A DNA stretch of 6,957 nucleotides from Paracoccaceae bacterium (GTDB taxonomy: Bacteria > Pseudomonadota > Alphaproteobacteria > Rhodobacterales > Rhodobacteraceae): NCBI GenBank assembly GCA_007134405.1, contig SLKW01000318.1:1-6957 (forward strand). Direction: 5' to 3'. This document shows positions 1 through 6,822 of the stretch, piece by piece (the first letter of the stretch is position 1; every line of letters begins with the position of its first letter). The position numbers and the translations under genes are program-made. Under the pieces are notes generated by a model. That model made no database searches, was not told where the DNA came from, and saw only the letters and a program-made list of their open reading frames with translations.

Positions 1-156
1 GGCCGAGAAGGGGGCTTGCGCCACGGCGGGCGCGGCGCAGGCCAGCAGCCCGGCGGCGGCAAACCGGACGGCCGCGTGCCGCAGCCGCGGCAGCCAGCGG
101 CGCGGGCGCGCCGGTATCGGTTCGATCATGGCGGTGTTCGGGCTTTTGGGGGACAT
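1..156 (-). CDS. surA: Secreted protein N-terminus, probably SurA-like peptidylprolyl isomerase (partial)
   Basis: Only the first 52 codons are in the window; the gene continues past the left edge. The visible part is an export signal: an arginine-rich n-region (RPRRWLPRLRH, about residues 17-27), a short hydrophobic stretch (AVRFAAAGLLACAAPAVA) and a likely signal peptidase I site after AVAQA (residue 48). No mature domain is visible, so the SurA call rests mainly on context: in Rhodobacteraceae the gene after lptD is commonly surA, a periplasmic chaperone for outer-membrane barrel proteins. It lies 56 bases after lptD on the same strand and is probably co-transcribed. The start is uncertain. 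ATG at 156 has a GAGGAAG motif (174-180) 17 bases upstream, which is far; an in-frame TTG at 162 has better spacing (11), and an ATG at 129 has no ribosome site. LLAC at residues 37-40 resembles a weak lipobox, so a lipoprotein is a less likely alternative. Confidence 0.6.
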   Translation of the reverse strand, partial: MSPKSPNTAMIEPIPARPRRWLPRLRHAAVRFAAAGLLACAAPAVAQAPFSA

Positions 157-187
157 GCGCAAAGGTCCGTCTGCTTCCTCATCCTGA

Positions 188-205
188 CCGGGGTGGGGTC
201 CCCGG
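188..205. other. Short GC hairpin between lptD and the downstream secreted-protein gene
   Basis: A perfect 6-bp inverted repeat, CCGGGG (188-193) and CCCCGG (200-205), encloses a 6-base loop; an alternative fold pairs GGGG with CCCC at 195-203. It is in the 56-base gap just after the lptD stop. No T-run follows on the minus strand, so it does not look like an intrinsic terminator for the operon. It could be a modest attenuating or mRNA-stabilising hairpin, or a chance product of the high GC content. Confidence 0.3.
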
Positions 206-212
206 CGCGTTT

Positions 213-2402
213 TCAGGCCTGGCAACTGCGGCCAGGGCCGGCCGCGCTTCCCCCGCCGATGCCCAGAAGCTCGATCCGCAGGTCGAAGCGCGTCGATGGC
301 CCCACATTAGTGGAGGTTGCGAAGCGACGCGAGAGGGAAAGATCGAAGAGCAGGCACTCGTTGCGGAATTCCACGCCGGCGCGGGCGACGCCGAAGCGGT
401 CCTGCTGGAAGTCGTAGCTCCAGCCCAGCCGCCCGCCCCAGCCCGAGCGGAAGCGGTGCCCGATGTCGAAGGTCCAGTCGCGCAGGCCCGCCATGCGGTC
501 CTCGAAGGCGCTGGACGGCAGCCGCAGGAGTGCGGTGCTCAATTGGGTGCGCCGGCCGGTCCAGCCGAACCGCGCCTCGCCGCGGTCGAGCCCGCCTTCC
601 GGGTCGACCAGCGCCTGCACGCCGAACGCGAGCCCCCGCGGCAGCGCGAGCCGGGCGGCCACGAGCCAGTCGGAGTGCCTGTCGCCCAGTGCCTGCCGGG
701 TGTCCGGCGGGAAGCCGGCCAGCGGCGCGTCCCGCCAGATGCGGCCGATGAGCGTCTCGACCGACCAGCCGGCGGGGTCGTAGCGCGACCAGCGCAGGCC
801 CAGATTGGCCCGGCTGCCATCGTCGGGCGCGTCATAGCCGGAGTAGCGCGTCAGCGCGAAAAGGTTGCCGGCGTCGAGTTCCGGCATGCGGTGGTCGTCG
901 TTGGGCAGCGCCACCTCGCGCCGGTGGCTCGCGACGATCTGGGCGATGGGTTCGATCACGTGCCGGCCACCGCGCCCATCGACCGCGGCCCAGGGCCAGC
1001 GCGCCTCGAGCATGGCCTGCGCGGCATGGCGCGTGACCGGGCTGGGAAACCGCGCGTCGCCCGCGATGTCGACGTGATCGACGCGGCCATGAACCGCGCC
1101 CGCCAGCAGCACGCCGCCCGCGGCGATCCATTGCCGGCGCCATTCGGCGGCGGCGCTGAGCCGGCTCAGGCGGCGGGCCGGGAAGTTGCTGGGCGCGCCT
1201 TCATCGGCCGCCGCCCGGGCATGCGCCCGGCCGGCCACGTCCAGCCGCAATTCGCCCCCCACCGGCAGATGCGCGAGGCCGCGACGCTCCTGCCAGCGCA
1301 TCTCGACCGCGCTGCGGGGACGTTGGCGGCCGCGATCGATGGCGCGCAGCGACTGGAACGACAGGGCGCGTGCCCGGATCGCCTGATCCCGGCGGATCCG
1401 TTCGAGCGTGATGTCCGAGGTGATGCGGGCATCCGGGATGATGTCGTATTCGTCGAGATAGGCCCGATCGCTGCCCGCCAGAAGATTGAAATCCAGGGTC
1501 AGGTCATGGGGCAGGGCGAATCTGCCGCGCGCATAGAGATGGCCGCGCGTTTCGTCGGGCAGGAGCCGGTCGCGGGCGATCTGGCCGCCGATGTCGAGCC
1601 CGCCATGGGCGAAGGCCTGGCGATAGCGAAAGGCCAGCGCGACCATCTGTTCGCTCGTCACCGTGGGGGCGAGCGTCAGGTCGCGCCGGTCGCCCAGGGG
1701 GATGAAATACGGAAGCTCGACGCCGAAGCCCAGCCGGCTGGAGGCGCGGAAGCGCGGCGGCAGGAAACCGCGCGCGCGGGTCTGGCTCGGGTCCGGCAGG
1801 CGGAGCCGCGGCAGGTAGACGACCGGCACGCCGGCGAAGCGGAACTGCGCCCCCTCGAAACGAAGTTCCCGGCGCTCCTGATCATGCGTCACGCGGTCGG
1901 CGCGGATTTCCCACAGGGGGGTGGGGTTCTCGGCGCAGACCTGGCAGCTCGAGGCGACGACGGCGTCCATCTCGGTCAGGTTCGCGTCCTGCCGGCGCAG
2001 TTCGGCGGCGGCGATCTGCAACTGGCGTTCCAGAACCAGCCGGGCCGAGCGCACGATGCCTTCGCGCAGGTCGCCGGACAGTTCGGCCGCATCGGCCAGG
2101 AACAGCCGGTCCGGCCCGTCCTGCAACATGATGGGGCCCGCGATGCCAAGCTGGCGCGTGCGCGGGTCGTAGACGATGCGCGTCGCCGTCATGCGCACGG
2201 AATCGTGCCAGACCTCGACCGCGCCTTCCGCGATCAGGCGTCCGGCGGAATCGACCGACACGCGGTCGGCGGTCAGCGTGGCCAGGGATTGCGCCTGCGC
2301 CTGCCCTTGCGCCAGCGCGCCCGCCAGCGCCAGCGCGAACGCCAGAAGGGCGGCGGCACAGCGTAGGCCGAAGTTTGCAAGCCGCCGTCGGATCGAGCGC
2401 AC
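213..2402 (-). CDS. lptD: LPS-assembly outer-membrane protein LptD
   Basis: The 729-residue product is the outer-membrane translocon that receives LPS from the periplasmic bridge and inserts it in the outer leaflet, normally with the lipoprotein LptE. Residues 1-37 form a signal peptide (RSIRRR, then an alanine/leucine core, cleavage near AQA). Residues about 40-130 form the OstA/LptA-like periplasmic domain that binds LPS. The barrel domain follows from about residue 190 and carries highly characteristic LptD segments: PLWEIRADRVTHD (162-174), GVPVVYLPRLRLPDP (191-205), GFLPP (212-216) and SSRLGFGVELPYF (221-233). The mature protein has only four cysteines: C153 and C156 (SCQVC), C683 (NECLL) and C727 (RSCQA). 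GTG at 2402 is chosen because GGAGG lies 7 bases upstream and it starts the signal peptide directly; the G of the start is also the last base of the lptG stop TAG, so translation is probably coupled. The open frame runs further upstream but only as the shadow of lptG. Length is normal for alphaproteobacterial LptD. Confidence 0.93.
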   Translation of the reverse strand: MRSIRRRLANFGLRCAAALLAFALALAGALAQGQAQAQSLATLTADRVSVDSAGRLIAEGAVEVWHDSVRMTATRIVYDPRTRQLGIAGPIMLQDGPDRLFLADAAELSGDLREGIVRSARLVLERQLQIAAAELRRQDANLTEMDAVVASSCQVCAENPTPLWEIRADRVTHDQERRELRFEGAQFRFAGVPVVYLPRLRLPDPSQTRARGFLPPRFRASSRLGFGVELPYFIPLGDRRDLTLAPTVTSEQMVALAFRYRQAFAHGGLDIGGQIARDRLLPDETRGHLYARGRFALPHDLTLDFNLLAGSDRAYLDEYDIIPDARITSDITLERIRRDQAIRARALSFQSLRAIDRGRQRPRSAVEMRWQERRGLAHLPVGGELRLDVAGRAHARAAADEGAPSNFPARRLSRLSAAAEWRRQWIAAGGVLLAGAVHGRVDHVDIAGDARFPSPVTRHAAQAMLEARWPWAAVDGRGGRHVIEPIAQIVASHRREVALPNDDHRMPELDAGNLFALTRYSGYDAPDDGSRANLGLRWSRYDPAGWSVETLIGRIWRDAPLAGFPPDTRQALGDRHSDWLVAARLALPRGLAFGVQALVDPEGGLDRGEARFGWTGRRTQLSTALLRLPSSAFEDRMAGLRDWTFDIGHRFRSGWGGRLGWSYDFQQDRFGVARAGVEFRNECLLFDLSLSRRFATSTNVGPSTRFDLRIELLGIGGGSAAGPGRSCQA

Positions 2403-3502
2403 TAGCCGTCCTCCAGGTGCAGAAGCACGCCGAGCGCCAGCAGGATCATCGCGAAAGGCGGCGTCCAGACGGCCAGCACGAGCGGAATCTGCCCGTTTTC
2501 GCCCAATACCTGCGCGAAATTGCGTAAAAAGAACAGCGCGAAACCCGCGATGACCGTCAGCATGATGCGGCTGCCGGTGCCGCCCGCCCGGCTGTGCCGC
2601 ATGCAAAGAACCGTCCCCACGAGCATCATCGCCGCCATCAGCACCGGCATCGCCAGTTCGGTGTGCAACTGCACGCGAAAGCTGCGCGTCGCAAGCCCCG
2701 CCCGGTCGAGCGCGGCGATGAATTCCGGCAGCGCCCAGATCGAAATGGTCCCGGCGCGCGCGAAACTGTCGCGGATGCGTTCCGGGGTCAGATCGGTCGG
2801 CAGTTGGAAGTGCTCGTGGCGCTGCGCGTCGCGTTCGGGGTTTTCGGCCGTCAGATCCCACTCTGTCGCCTGCTCCAGCGCCCAGGCACCGTTGCCGAGC
2901 CGCGCCACCGCGGCCTCGATCCGCGCGACGGGGGCGCCGGTCGCGCCATCGAACGAGATGAAGCCGGTGTCGTGAAAGGTCAGCCCGTCCTGGGAGACCG
3001 ACCCGGCGCGGATCACCGTCTGGCCCAGGTTGTCGCCCTGCCGCAACCAGAGCCCGGTGTCGCCGATGGCCACCTGCAGCACCAGGTCCGGCGCGGTGAT
3101 CGCCTGCGCCTGCGCCTGATAGAGCCGCGTGGCCGCCGCCACGACCGGGTTGAGCGCCGCGACCACCAGCGCGCCGAAGAGAAGCGTGGCGATGAAGGGT
3201 TCGATCAGCATCCGCAAGGCGGACCGGCCCGCGGCACGGATCACCACGAGCTCGGAGGAGCGGGCGAGCGCCAGGAAAAGCGCCATCGCCGCCAGGATCA
3301 TCAGCAAGGGCAGCACCTGGTAGAAGGTCGTCGGCACGCGCAGCGCCGACAGCCAGAGAATCTGCCGCAGCCCGGTCTCGCCGCCGCCGAACCGGCGCAT
3401 CATCTCGACCAGTTCGAAGAGATAGAGAATGCCGAGGAACACGGCGGCGATGATGCCGAAGGTCCCCGCCAGGCGGCGCGTGAGGTAAAGGCCCAGCGTC
3501 AT
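2402..3502 (-). CDS. lptG: LPS export ABC transporter permease LptG
   Basis: The 366-residue product is one of the two transmembrane subunits of the LptB2FG ATP-binding cassette complex, which extracts LPS from the inner membrane and pushes it along the periplasmic Lpt bridge. Three N-terminal membrane helices (about 12-34, 62-80, 100-117) and three C-terminal ones (about 283-301, 313-331, 340-361) flank a roughly 160-residue periplasmic beta domain, the YjgP/YjgQ (LptF/LptG) family layout. SSELVVIRAAGRS (82-94), between helices 2 and 3, is the cytoplasmic coupling helix that contacts the ATPase LptB. The start ATG overlaps the lptF stop (ATGA), and the family N-terminus MTLGLYLTRRLAGTF begins there. 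Its stop overlaps the lptD start by one base. Position after lptF and before lptD supports LptG rather than LptF. LptB is not in this window. Confidence 0.94.
   Translation of the reverse strand: MTLGLYLTRRLAGTFGIIAAVFLGILYLFELVEMMRRFGGGETGLRQILWLSALRVPTTFYQVLPLLMILAAMALFLALARSSELVVIRAAGRSALRMLIEPFIATLLFGALVVAALNPVVAAATRLYQAQAQAITAPDLVLQVAIGDTGLWLRQGDNLGQTVIRAGSVSQDGLTFHDTGFISFDGATGAPVARIEAAVARLGNGAWALEQATEWDLTAENPERDAQRHEHFQLPTDLTPERIRDSFARAGTISIWALPEFIAALDRAGLATRSFRVQLHTELAMPVLMAAMMLVGTVLCMRHSRAGGTGSRIMLTVIAGFALFFLRNFAQVLGENGQIPLVLAVWTPPFAMILLALGVLLHLEDG
2410..2414 (-). promoter_or_regulatory. Ribosome binding site fixing the lptD GTG start
   Basis: GGAGG on the minus strand, inside the last codons of lptG, sits 7 bases before the GTG at 2402. 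It is a consensus Shine-Dalgarno sequence and supports a start overlapping the lptG stop codon rather than any codon further upstream in the same open frame. Confidence 0.75.
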
Positions 3503-4614
3503 GCGGGCGCCGCCCCTGCCGCGCGCCGCGTGCGCGCCGCGTGCGCAAGCAGCGCCAGACCCACCGCCACCCCCAGCGCGATCGGAACGATGCCCAGCCA
3601 CGCCAGCGCGACGGTGCGCATCGCCTGACCCGCCGCGGCGTTGATCAGAAGCTGCATCACCGCCAGGACCACCACGGCCAACACGATCGGCTTCCAGGTG
3701 CCCAGCCGGTTGAACCCGCCCGCGACGAGCGCCGCAAAGCCGATCAGCGCCGTCGCGACCGCCGTGAAGGGCTCTATGAAGCGCGACAGCAACTCGAACC
3801 GCGCCTGCGCAAGCGTGGCGCGGGTGTCCTCCAGCAGCTCCGGCGATGCGGCGAACAGCTCCAGCGTCGGCACCTCCTCGACCCGGCGGGGGCGGCCGGC
3901 GGGGCCGATGAGCGCGCTCAGATCGTAGGTGAAGTCGCCGAAGGTGGTGACCGCCAGCCGCCCGGTGCCGGCGCTGTGGATCTGGGCGTAGCCGTCGATC
4001 ATCACCAGCTTCGGCCCCGTCGCCTCGGGCACGATGAGGGCGGTGCGCGCGGTGTAGTCCACCCGCTGCGCGAGCGAGCGCGCGTCCGACAGAAAGACGC
4101 CGCGCATCACCCCATCGGCCGTGATCTCGGCGACATAGAGCGTGATCCCGTCGGTCGGGTGGTGAAAGACCCCGTCCTGCAGCAGCCCGGCGGTCACGTT
4201 CTCGGCGATCTCGGCCTGGCGCTGGGCGATCTGGGCGCGCGCGGCGGGAACCAGGAAATGCGCAAGCAGCATCAGGAACAGTGTCACGATCAGCCCGAAG
4301 ACCAGCACCGGCCGCGCCAGCCGCAGCGGCGACATCCCCGAGGCCTGCAGCACCGTGATCTCGTTGGCGCGGATCAGCTGCACGGTGACATAGGTCGCCG
4401 CGACGAAGGCCGCGATCGGCAGGACGGTGCGGATCAGAAGCGGCAGGCTGAGCGCGGTGAATTCCAGGAAGACGATCATCGGCTGCCCGTCGCTGATCAG
4501 CCGGTCGAACAGCCGCACCGCGCGATTGACCCAGTAGACCGAGACCAGGACCAGGGCGAAGAACCCGAAGACCCAGAGCAGCTGCGACAGGATGTATCGA
4601 TCGATCCGCGCCAC
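3499..4614 (-). CDS. lptF: LPS export ABC transporter permease LptF
   Basis: The 371-residue product is the partner permease of LptG in the LptB2FG LPS extractor. Membrane helices lie at about 12-30, 57-79 and 101-120, and at 283-299, 308-326 and 334-356, with a periplasmic beta-rich domain between. The coupling segment NEITVLQASGMSP is at 84-96. The sequence RIDRYILSQL at the N-terminus is typical of LptF. I chose GTG at 4614 (start MARIDRYILSQLL) because AGAAGG lies 8 bases upstream and the family N-terminus begins exactly there. An in-frame ATG at 4635 has no ribosome site, and one at 4698 would lie upstream of the likely promoter. This is the first gene of the lptF-lptG-lptD operon. The C-terminal tail (AHAARTRRAAGAAPA) is alanine/arginine-rich, unlikely to be conserved, and contains an 11-bp tandem duplication. 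Confidence 0.93.
   Translation of the reverse strand: MARIDRYILSQLLWVFGFFALVLVSVYWVNRAVRLFDRLISDGQPMIVFLEFTALSLPLLIRTVLPIAAFVAATYVTVQLIRANEITVLQASGMSPLRLARPVLVFGLIVTLFLMLLAHFLVPAARAQIAQRQAEIAENVTAGLLQDGVFHHPTDGITLYVAEITADGVMRGVFLSDARSLAQRVDYTARTALIVPEATGPKLVMIDGYAQIHSAGTGRLAVTTFGDFTYDLSALIGPAGRPRRVEEVPTLELFAASPELLEDTRATLAQARFELLSRFIEPFTAVATALIGFAALVAGGFNRLGTWKPIVLAVVVLAVMQLLINAAAGQAMRTVALAWLGIVPIALGVAVGLALLAHAARTRRAAGAAPA
3522..3543. repeat. 11-bp perfect tandem duplication in the lptF tail
   Basis: The unit CGCGCCGCGTG occurs twice back to back (3522-3532 and 3533-3543), within the codons for the last residues of LptF. Eleven is not a multiple of three, so gain or loss of a unit changes the reading frame just before the lptF stop and lptG start. 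In GC-rich DNA such short repeats can arise by chance. Confidence 0.6.
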
Positions 4615-4621
4615 GGCCGGG

Positions 4622-4628
4622 CCCTTCT
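4622..4628 (-). promoter_or_regulatory. Ribosome binding site fixing the lptF GTG start
   Basis: AGAAGGG on the minus strand lies 7 bases before the GTG at 4614. No comparable motif precedes the in-frame ATG codons at 4635 or 4698, so this site decides the start in favour of GTG. Confidence 0.6.
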
Positions 4629-4647
4629 GCACCATTGATTGCGGTGC

Positions 4648-4677
4648 AGGATATACCGGATCGTCGGGCGGGAACAA
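4648..4677 (-). promoter_or_regulatory. Candidate promoter of the lptF-lptG-lptD operon
   Basis: Reading the minus strand, an unusually AT-rich patch for this window, GGTATATCCT, gives a -10 candidate (TATATC at 4655-4650, or TATCCT at 4653-4648). TTGTTC at 4677-4672 is a -35 candidate with a 16 or 18 base spacer. A transcript would start near 4641-4643, leaving a leader of about 30 bases before the GTG at 4614. The match is partial (the -35 keeps mainly TTG), which is common in this group. Position and AT content are the main support. Confidence 0.42.
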
Positions 4678-4691
4678 CGGTTGCGGGCCTC

Positions 4692-4720
4692 TGGTCAACG
4701 CCGGGGGCGGCGGTTAGGGT
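4692..4720 (+). promoter_or_regulatory. Weak candidate promoter of pepA-holC
   Basis: TGGTCA (4692-4697) and TAGGGT (4715-4720) are separated by 17 bases and match the sigma-70 hexamers at four and three of six positions. Transcription would begin near 4727, about 50 bases before pepA. No better plus-strand pair is visible in this divergent gap, but the match is weak. Confidence 0.27.
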
Positions 4721-4763
4721 CGCGCGCAAATCACAGACCGCCCGGCCCAGGCGCCGGACACCG

Positions 4764-4771
4764 AAAGGGAG
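4764..4771 (+). promoter_or_regulatory. Ribosome binding site of pepA
   Basis: AAAGGGAG lies 7 bases before ATG at 4779. It fixes that start over codons further upstream in the same open frame, which extends back to about 4635 across the promoter region. Confidence 0.7.
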
Positions 4772-4778
4772 ATCGCTC

Positions 4779-6233
4779 ATGCCGCTCGCACCCATTGCCT
4801 TTGCCGAAGCCGATGCACAGGCTCTGGCCGATCACGCAGGACGCGTCATCGCCTTTGCCGATTCCGACCCCGACACCTGGGCGCGGCGGATCGATCGGCT
4901 GACCAAGGGTGCCATCAAGCGCGCCATGGCCAGCCCGGCATGGGACAAGCTCAAGCCCGGCCAGGGGCTGGAGCTGGCCTTTCCCGCCGGCATGGCGGCG
5001 CGTGCCGTGCACCTCATCCGCCTGCCCAAGCGCGCCAAACCGTCCGAATTGCGCAAGGCCGGCGTCACCATCGGCAAGGCGCTTGGCGAAGAAGGCGCGC
5101 TGGTTGCGGCCGGCGCGGTGAAGGGCGTCGAGCATCTGGTCGATGGGCTGGCTTTGCGGGCCTACCAGTTCGCCCGCCGGGCCGAGGCGCCCAAGGCCCC
5201 GGGCGAGGTGGTGCTCGCCTGCGCCGACCCCGAGGCGGCGAAATCGGCCGCCGCCGCGACGCTCGCGGTTGCCGAGGCCGTGCATTTCACCCGCGACCTC
5301 GTGAACGAGCCCGCCAACATCCTGACCACCACCGAATTCGCCGAGCGCTGCGCGGCGATGCGCGATCTCGGCCTCGAGGTTGAGGTGCTGGACGAGCCCG
5401 AGCTTGAAAAGCTCGGCATGCGGGCGCTGCTGGCCGTGGGGCAGGGGTCCGAAAGCCCCTCCAAGGTCGTGGTCATGCGTTGGAACGGCGGCGGCTCGGA
5501 AAAGCCGCTGGCGCTCGTGGGCAAGGGTGTCGTCTTCGACACCGGCGGGATCTCGATCAAGCCCGCCGGCGGCATGGAGGACATGGTGATGGACATGGGC
5601 GGCGCCGGCGTCGTCGCCGGGGCCATGCGCGCGCTCGCCGCCCGAAAGGCGCAGGCGAATGTCGTCGGCCTGATCGGCCTGGTTGAGAACATGCCCGACG
5701 GCCGCGCGCAGCGGCCCGGCGATGTCGTCACCTCGATGAAGGGCGACACGATCGAAGTCATCAACACCGATGCCGAGGGGCGGCTCGTCCTGGCCGATGT
5801 GATGTGGTACGCGCAGGAGCGGTTCGAGCCGGCGGCGATGGTGGATCTGGCCACGCTCACCGGGGCGATCATCATCGGGCTGGGGCACGAGAAGGCCGGC
5901 GTTTTCGCCAATGACGACGCGCTGTGCGACGCTTTCCTGAAAGCCGCCGCCGAGATGGACGAGGGCGCCTGGCGCATGCCCCTCGACCCCGCCTATGACG
6001 AGCAGATCAAGTCGAGGGTGGCGGATGTGAAGAACGTCGGCGGAAGGCCGGCGGGCTCGGTCACCGCGGCGCAGTTCCTGCAGCGCTTCGTCAAGAACGA
6101 AACCCCCTGGATTCACCTCGACATCGCGGGCGTCGCCTTCAACAGCAAGGACACCGCCTTCGCGCCGAAGGGCGCGACGGGCTGGGGGGTGCGGGCGCTC
6201 GACGCGCTGGTGCGCACCCGCTTCGAGGGCTGA
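4779..6233 (+). CDS. pepA: Leucyl aminopeptidase, peptidase family M17
   Basis: The 484-residue cytoplasmic enzyme removes N-terminal residues from peptides using two divalent metal ions, and M17 enzymes act as hexamers. The N-terminal macro-like domain covers about 1-150 and the catalytic domain about 160-480. GKGVVFDTGG (248-257), the SIKPAGGMEDMVMDMGGAG region and the M17 signature NTDAEGRL (329-336) are all present. Metal ligands are K249, D254, D272, D331 and E333, and catalytic residues are K261 and R335. These keep the same spacing as E. coli PepA (K270, D275, D293, D352, E354, K282, R356), each 21 residues earlier, so the enzyme should be active. The start is set by AAAGGGAG seven bases upstream. 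It is transcribed divergently from lptF, and holC follows seven bases after its stop, so the two probably share a transcript. E. coli PepA also binds DNA in Xer recombination; nothing here shows whether this one does. Confidence 0.96.
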   Translation: MPLAPIAFAEADAQALADHAGRVIAFADSDPDTWARRIDRLTKGAIKRAMASPAWDKLKPGQGLELAFPAGMAARAVHLIRLPKRAKPSELRKAGVTIGKALGEEGALVAAGAVKGVEHLVDGLALRAYQFARRAEAPKAPGEVVLACADPEAAKSAAAATLAVAEAVHFTRDLVNEPANILTTTEFAERCAAMRDLGLEVEVLDEPELEKLGMRALLAVGQGSESPSKVVVMRWNGGGSEKPLALVGKGVVFDTGGISIKPAGGMEDMVMDMGGAGVVAGAMRALAARKAQANVVGLIGLVENMPDGRAQRPGDVVTSMKGDTIEVINTDAEGRLVLADVMWYAQERFEPAAMVDLATLTGAIIIGLGHEKAGVFANDDALCDAFLKAAAEMDEGAWRMPLDPAYDEQIKSRVADVKNVGGRPAGSVTAAQFLQRFVKNETPWIHLDIAGVAFNSKDTAFAPKGATGWGVRALDALVRTRFEG

Positions 6234-6240
6234 GCAAGAA

Positions 6241-6714
6241 ATGGCGGTCGCGCGTTTCTACCACCTAACCCGCGACCCGCCCGAGGCGCTTCTGCCCGTT
6301 CTGATCGAGAAGGCGCTGGAACAGGGATTGCGCGTGGCCGTGCGCGGCCGCGACCCGGCGCGGATGGAGGCGCTCGACGCCGCGCTCTGGCGTGGGGACG
6401 GGTTTCTGCCGCACGGGTTGGCGGGCGGGCCGCACGATGCCGATCAGCCGGTGCTCCTTTGCAGCGGCGCGACTGCCGCACCGGATCTGCCGAACCGCCC
6501 CGGCTGCCTCGTCACGCTCGAGGCCAGCCCGGTGGCTGCGGCCGAGGCGCAGGGGCTGGAGCGCCTGTGCATCCTCTTCGACGGCAACGATGCCGAGGCC
6601 GTCGAGGCGGCGCGCGCCCAGTGGCGCGAGCTGACCGCAGCCGGCGTCGCGGCCGAATACTGGAACCGCGACTCGGGCCGCTGGACCTGCCAGGCGCGGC
6701 ATCCCGCCGACTAG
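6241..6714 (+). CDS. holC: DNA polymerase III chi subunit HolC
   Basis: The 157-residue product matches the chi subunit of the clamp-loader complex, which in E. coli pairs with psi and links the replisome to single-strand DNA-binding protein. Family hallmarks are the N-terminal strand ARFYHLT (4-10), LDAALW (45-50) and FLPHGLAGG (55-63), corresponding to LDEALW and SFVPHNLAG in E. coli chi. A C-terminal segment with YWNRDSGRW aligns with the end of the fold. It is slightly longer than the E. coli protein (147 residues). ATG lies seven bases after the pepA stop; the only purine-rich motif is GAGGG in the last pepA codons, so translation may be coupled to pepA. The pepA-holC pairing is a common proteobacterial neighbourhood. 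HolD (psi) is not in the window. Confidence 0.9.
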   Translation: MAVARFYHLTRDPPEALLPVLIEKALEQGLRVAVRGRDPARMEALDAALWRGDGFLPHGLAGGPHDADQPVLLCSGATAAPDLPNRPGCLVTLEASPVAAAEAQGLERLCILFDGNDAEAVEAARAQWRELTAAGVAAEYWNRDSGRWTCQARHPAD

Positions 6715-6743
6715 CCGGATGCCCGCGCTGTCTTCCTCGGCGA

Positions 6744-6781
6744 TGTCGCAATTTCGCCGCGCGACGGCGCCTGTGGCGACA
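6744..6781 (+). other. Imperfect hairpin between holC and pntA
   Basis: TGTCGC (6744-6749) pairs with GCGACA (6776-6781), and inside this CGCCG (6755-6759) pairs with CGGCG (6765-6769) around a CGCGA loop. Unpaired AATTT and CCTGTG separate the two stems. It lies 29 bases after the holC stop. No T-run follows, so it is at best a weak or factor-assisted terminator of pepA-holC, or a leader structure of pntA. Chance pairing is possible at this GC content. Confidence 0.33.
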
Positions 6782-6788
6782 CGCGAAC

Positions 6789-6817
6789 TTGTGAAGCCTG
6801 CCGTCGCGCGCTAAGCA
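6789..6817 (+). promoter_or_regulatory. Weak candidate promoter of pntA
   Basis: TTGTGA (6789-6794) and TAAGCA (6812-6817) are separated by 17 bases. The upstream hexamer is fair (four of six) but the -10 match is poor. Position, after the hairpin and about 55 bases before the pntA start, is suitable. This is a guess from position more than from sequence. Confidence 0.22.
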
Positions 6818-6822
6818 CGCGC

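Noticed and set aside
2281..2345. Repetitive GCCTGC/GCCAGC-rich stretch near the lptD start
   Set aside because: It encodes the Ala/Gln/Leu-rich signal peptide; the repetition reflects amino-acid composition and codon bias, not a separate repeat element.
456..2366. A 636-codon plus-strand open frame antisense to lptD
   Set aside because: It mirrors lptD codon by codon in very GC-rich DNA, is rich in Arg, Ala, Gly and Pro, has no recognisable domain, and lptD itself is unmistakable.
2405..3548. Upstream extension of the lptD reading frame, making a 1111-residue protein
   Set aside because: The extension lies wholly under lptG in another frame; the GTG at 2402 with GGAGG and an immediate signal peptide is the natural start.
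3541..4638. A 365-codon plus-strand open frame antisense to lptF
   Set aside because: Its product is a low-complexity His/Arg/Gln/Asp-rich string, typical of the antisense of a hydrophobic membrane protein; lptF on the other strand has clear family features.
4635..4778. An N-terminal extension of pepA by 48 residues
   Set aside because: It crosses the divergent promoter region, has no family match, and a good ribosome site directly precedes the ATG at 4779.
3503..4795. Upstream extension of the lptG reading frame as an existing LptF-LptG fusion
   Set aside because: The extension is the shadow of lptF in another frame; both permeases are complete and join through a normal ATGA overlap.
4731..6116. 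A 461-codon minus-strand open frame antisense to pepA
   Set aside because: pepA has all catalytic residues in register; the antisense product is a low-complexity Gly/His/Arg-rich string with no family resemblance.
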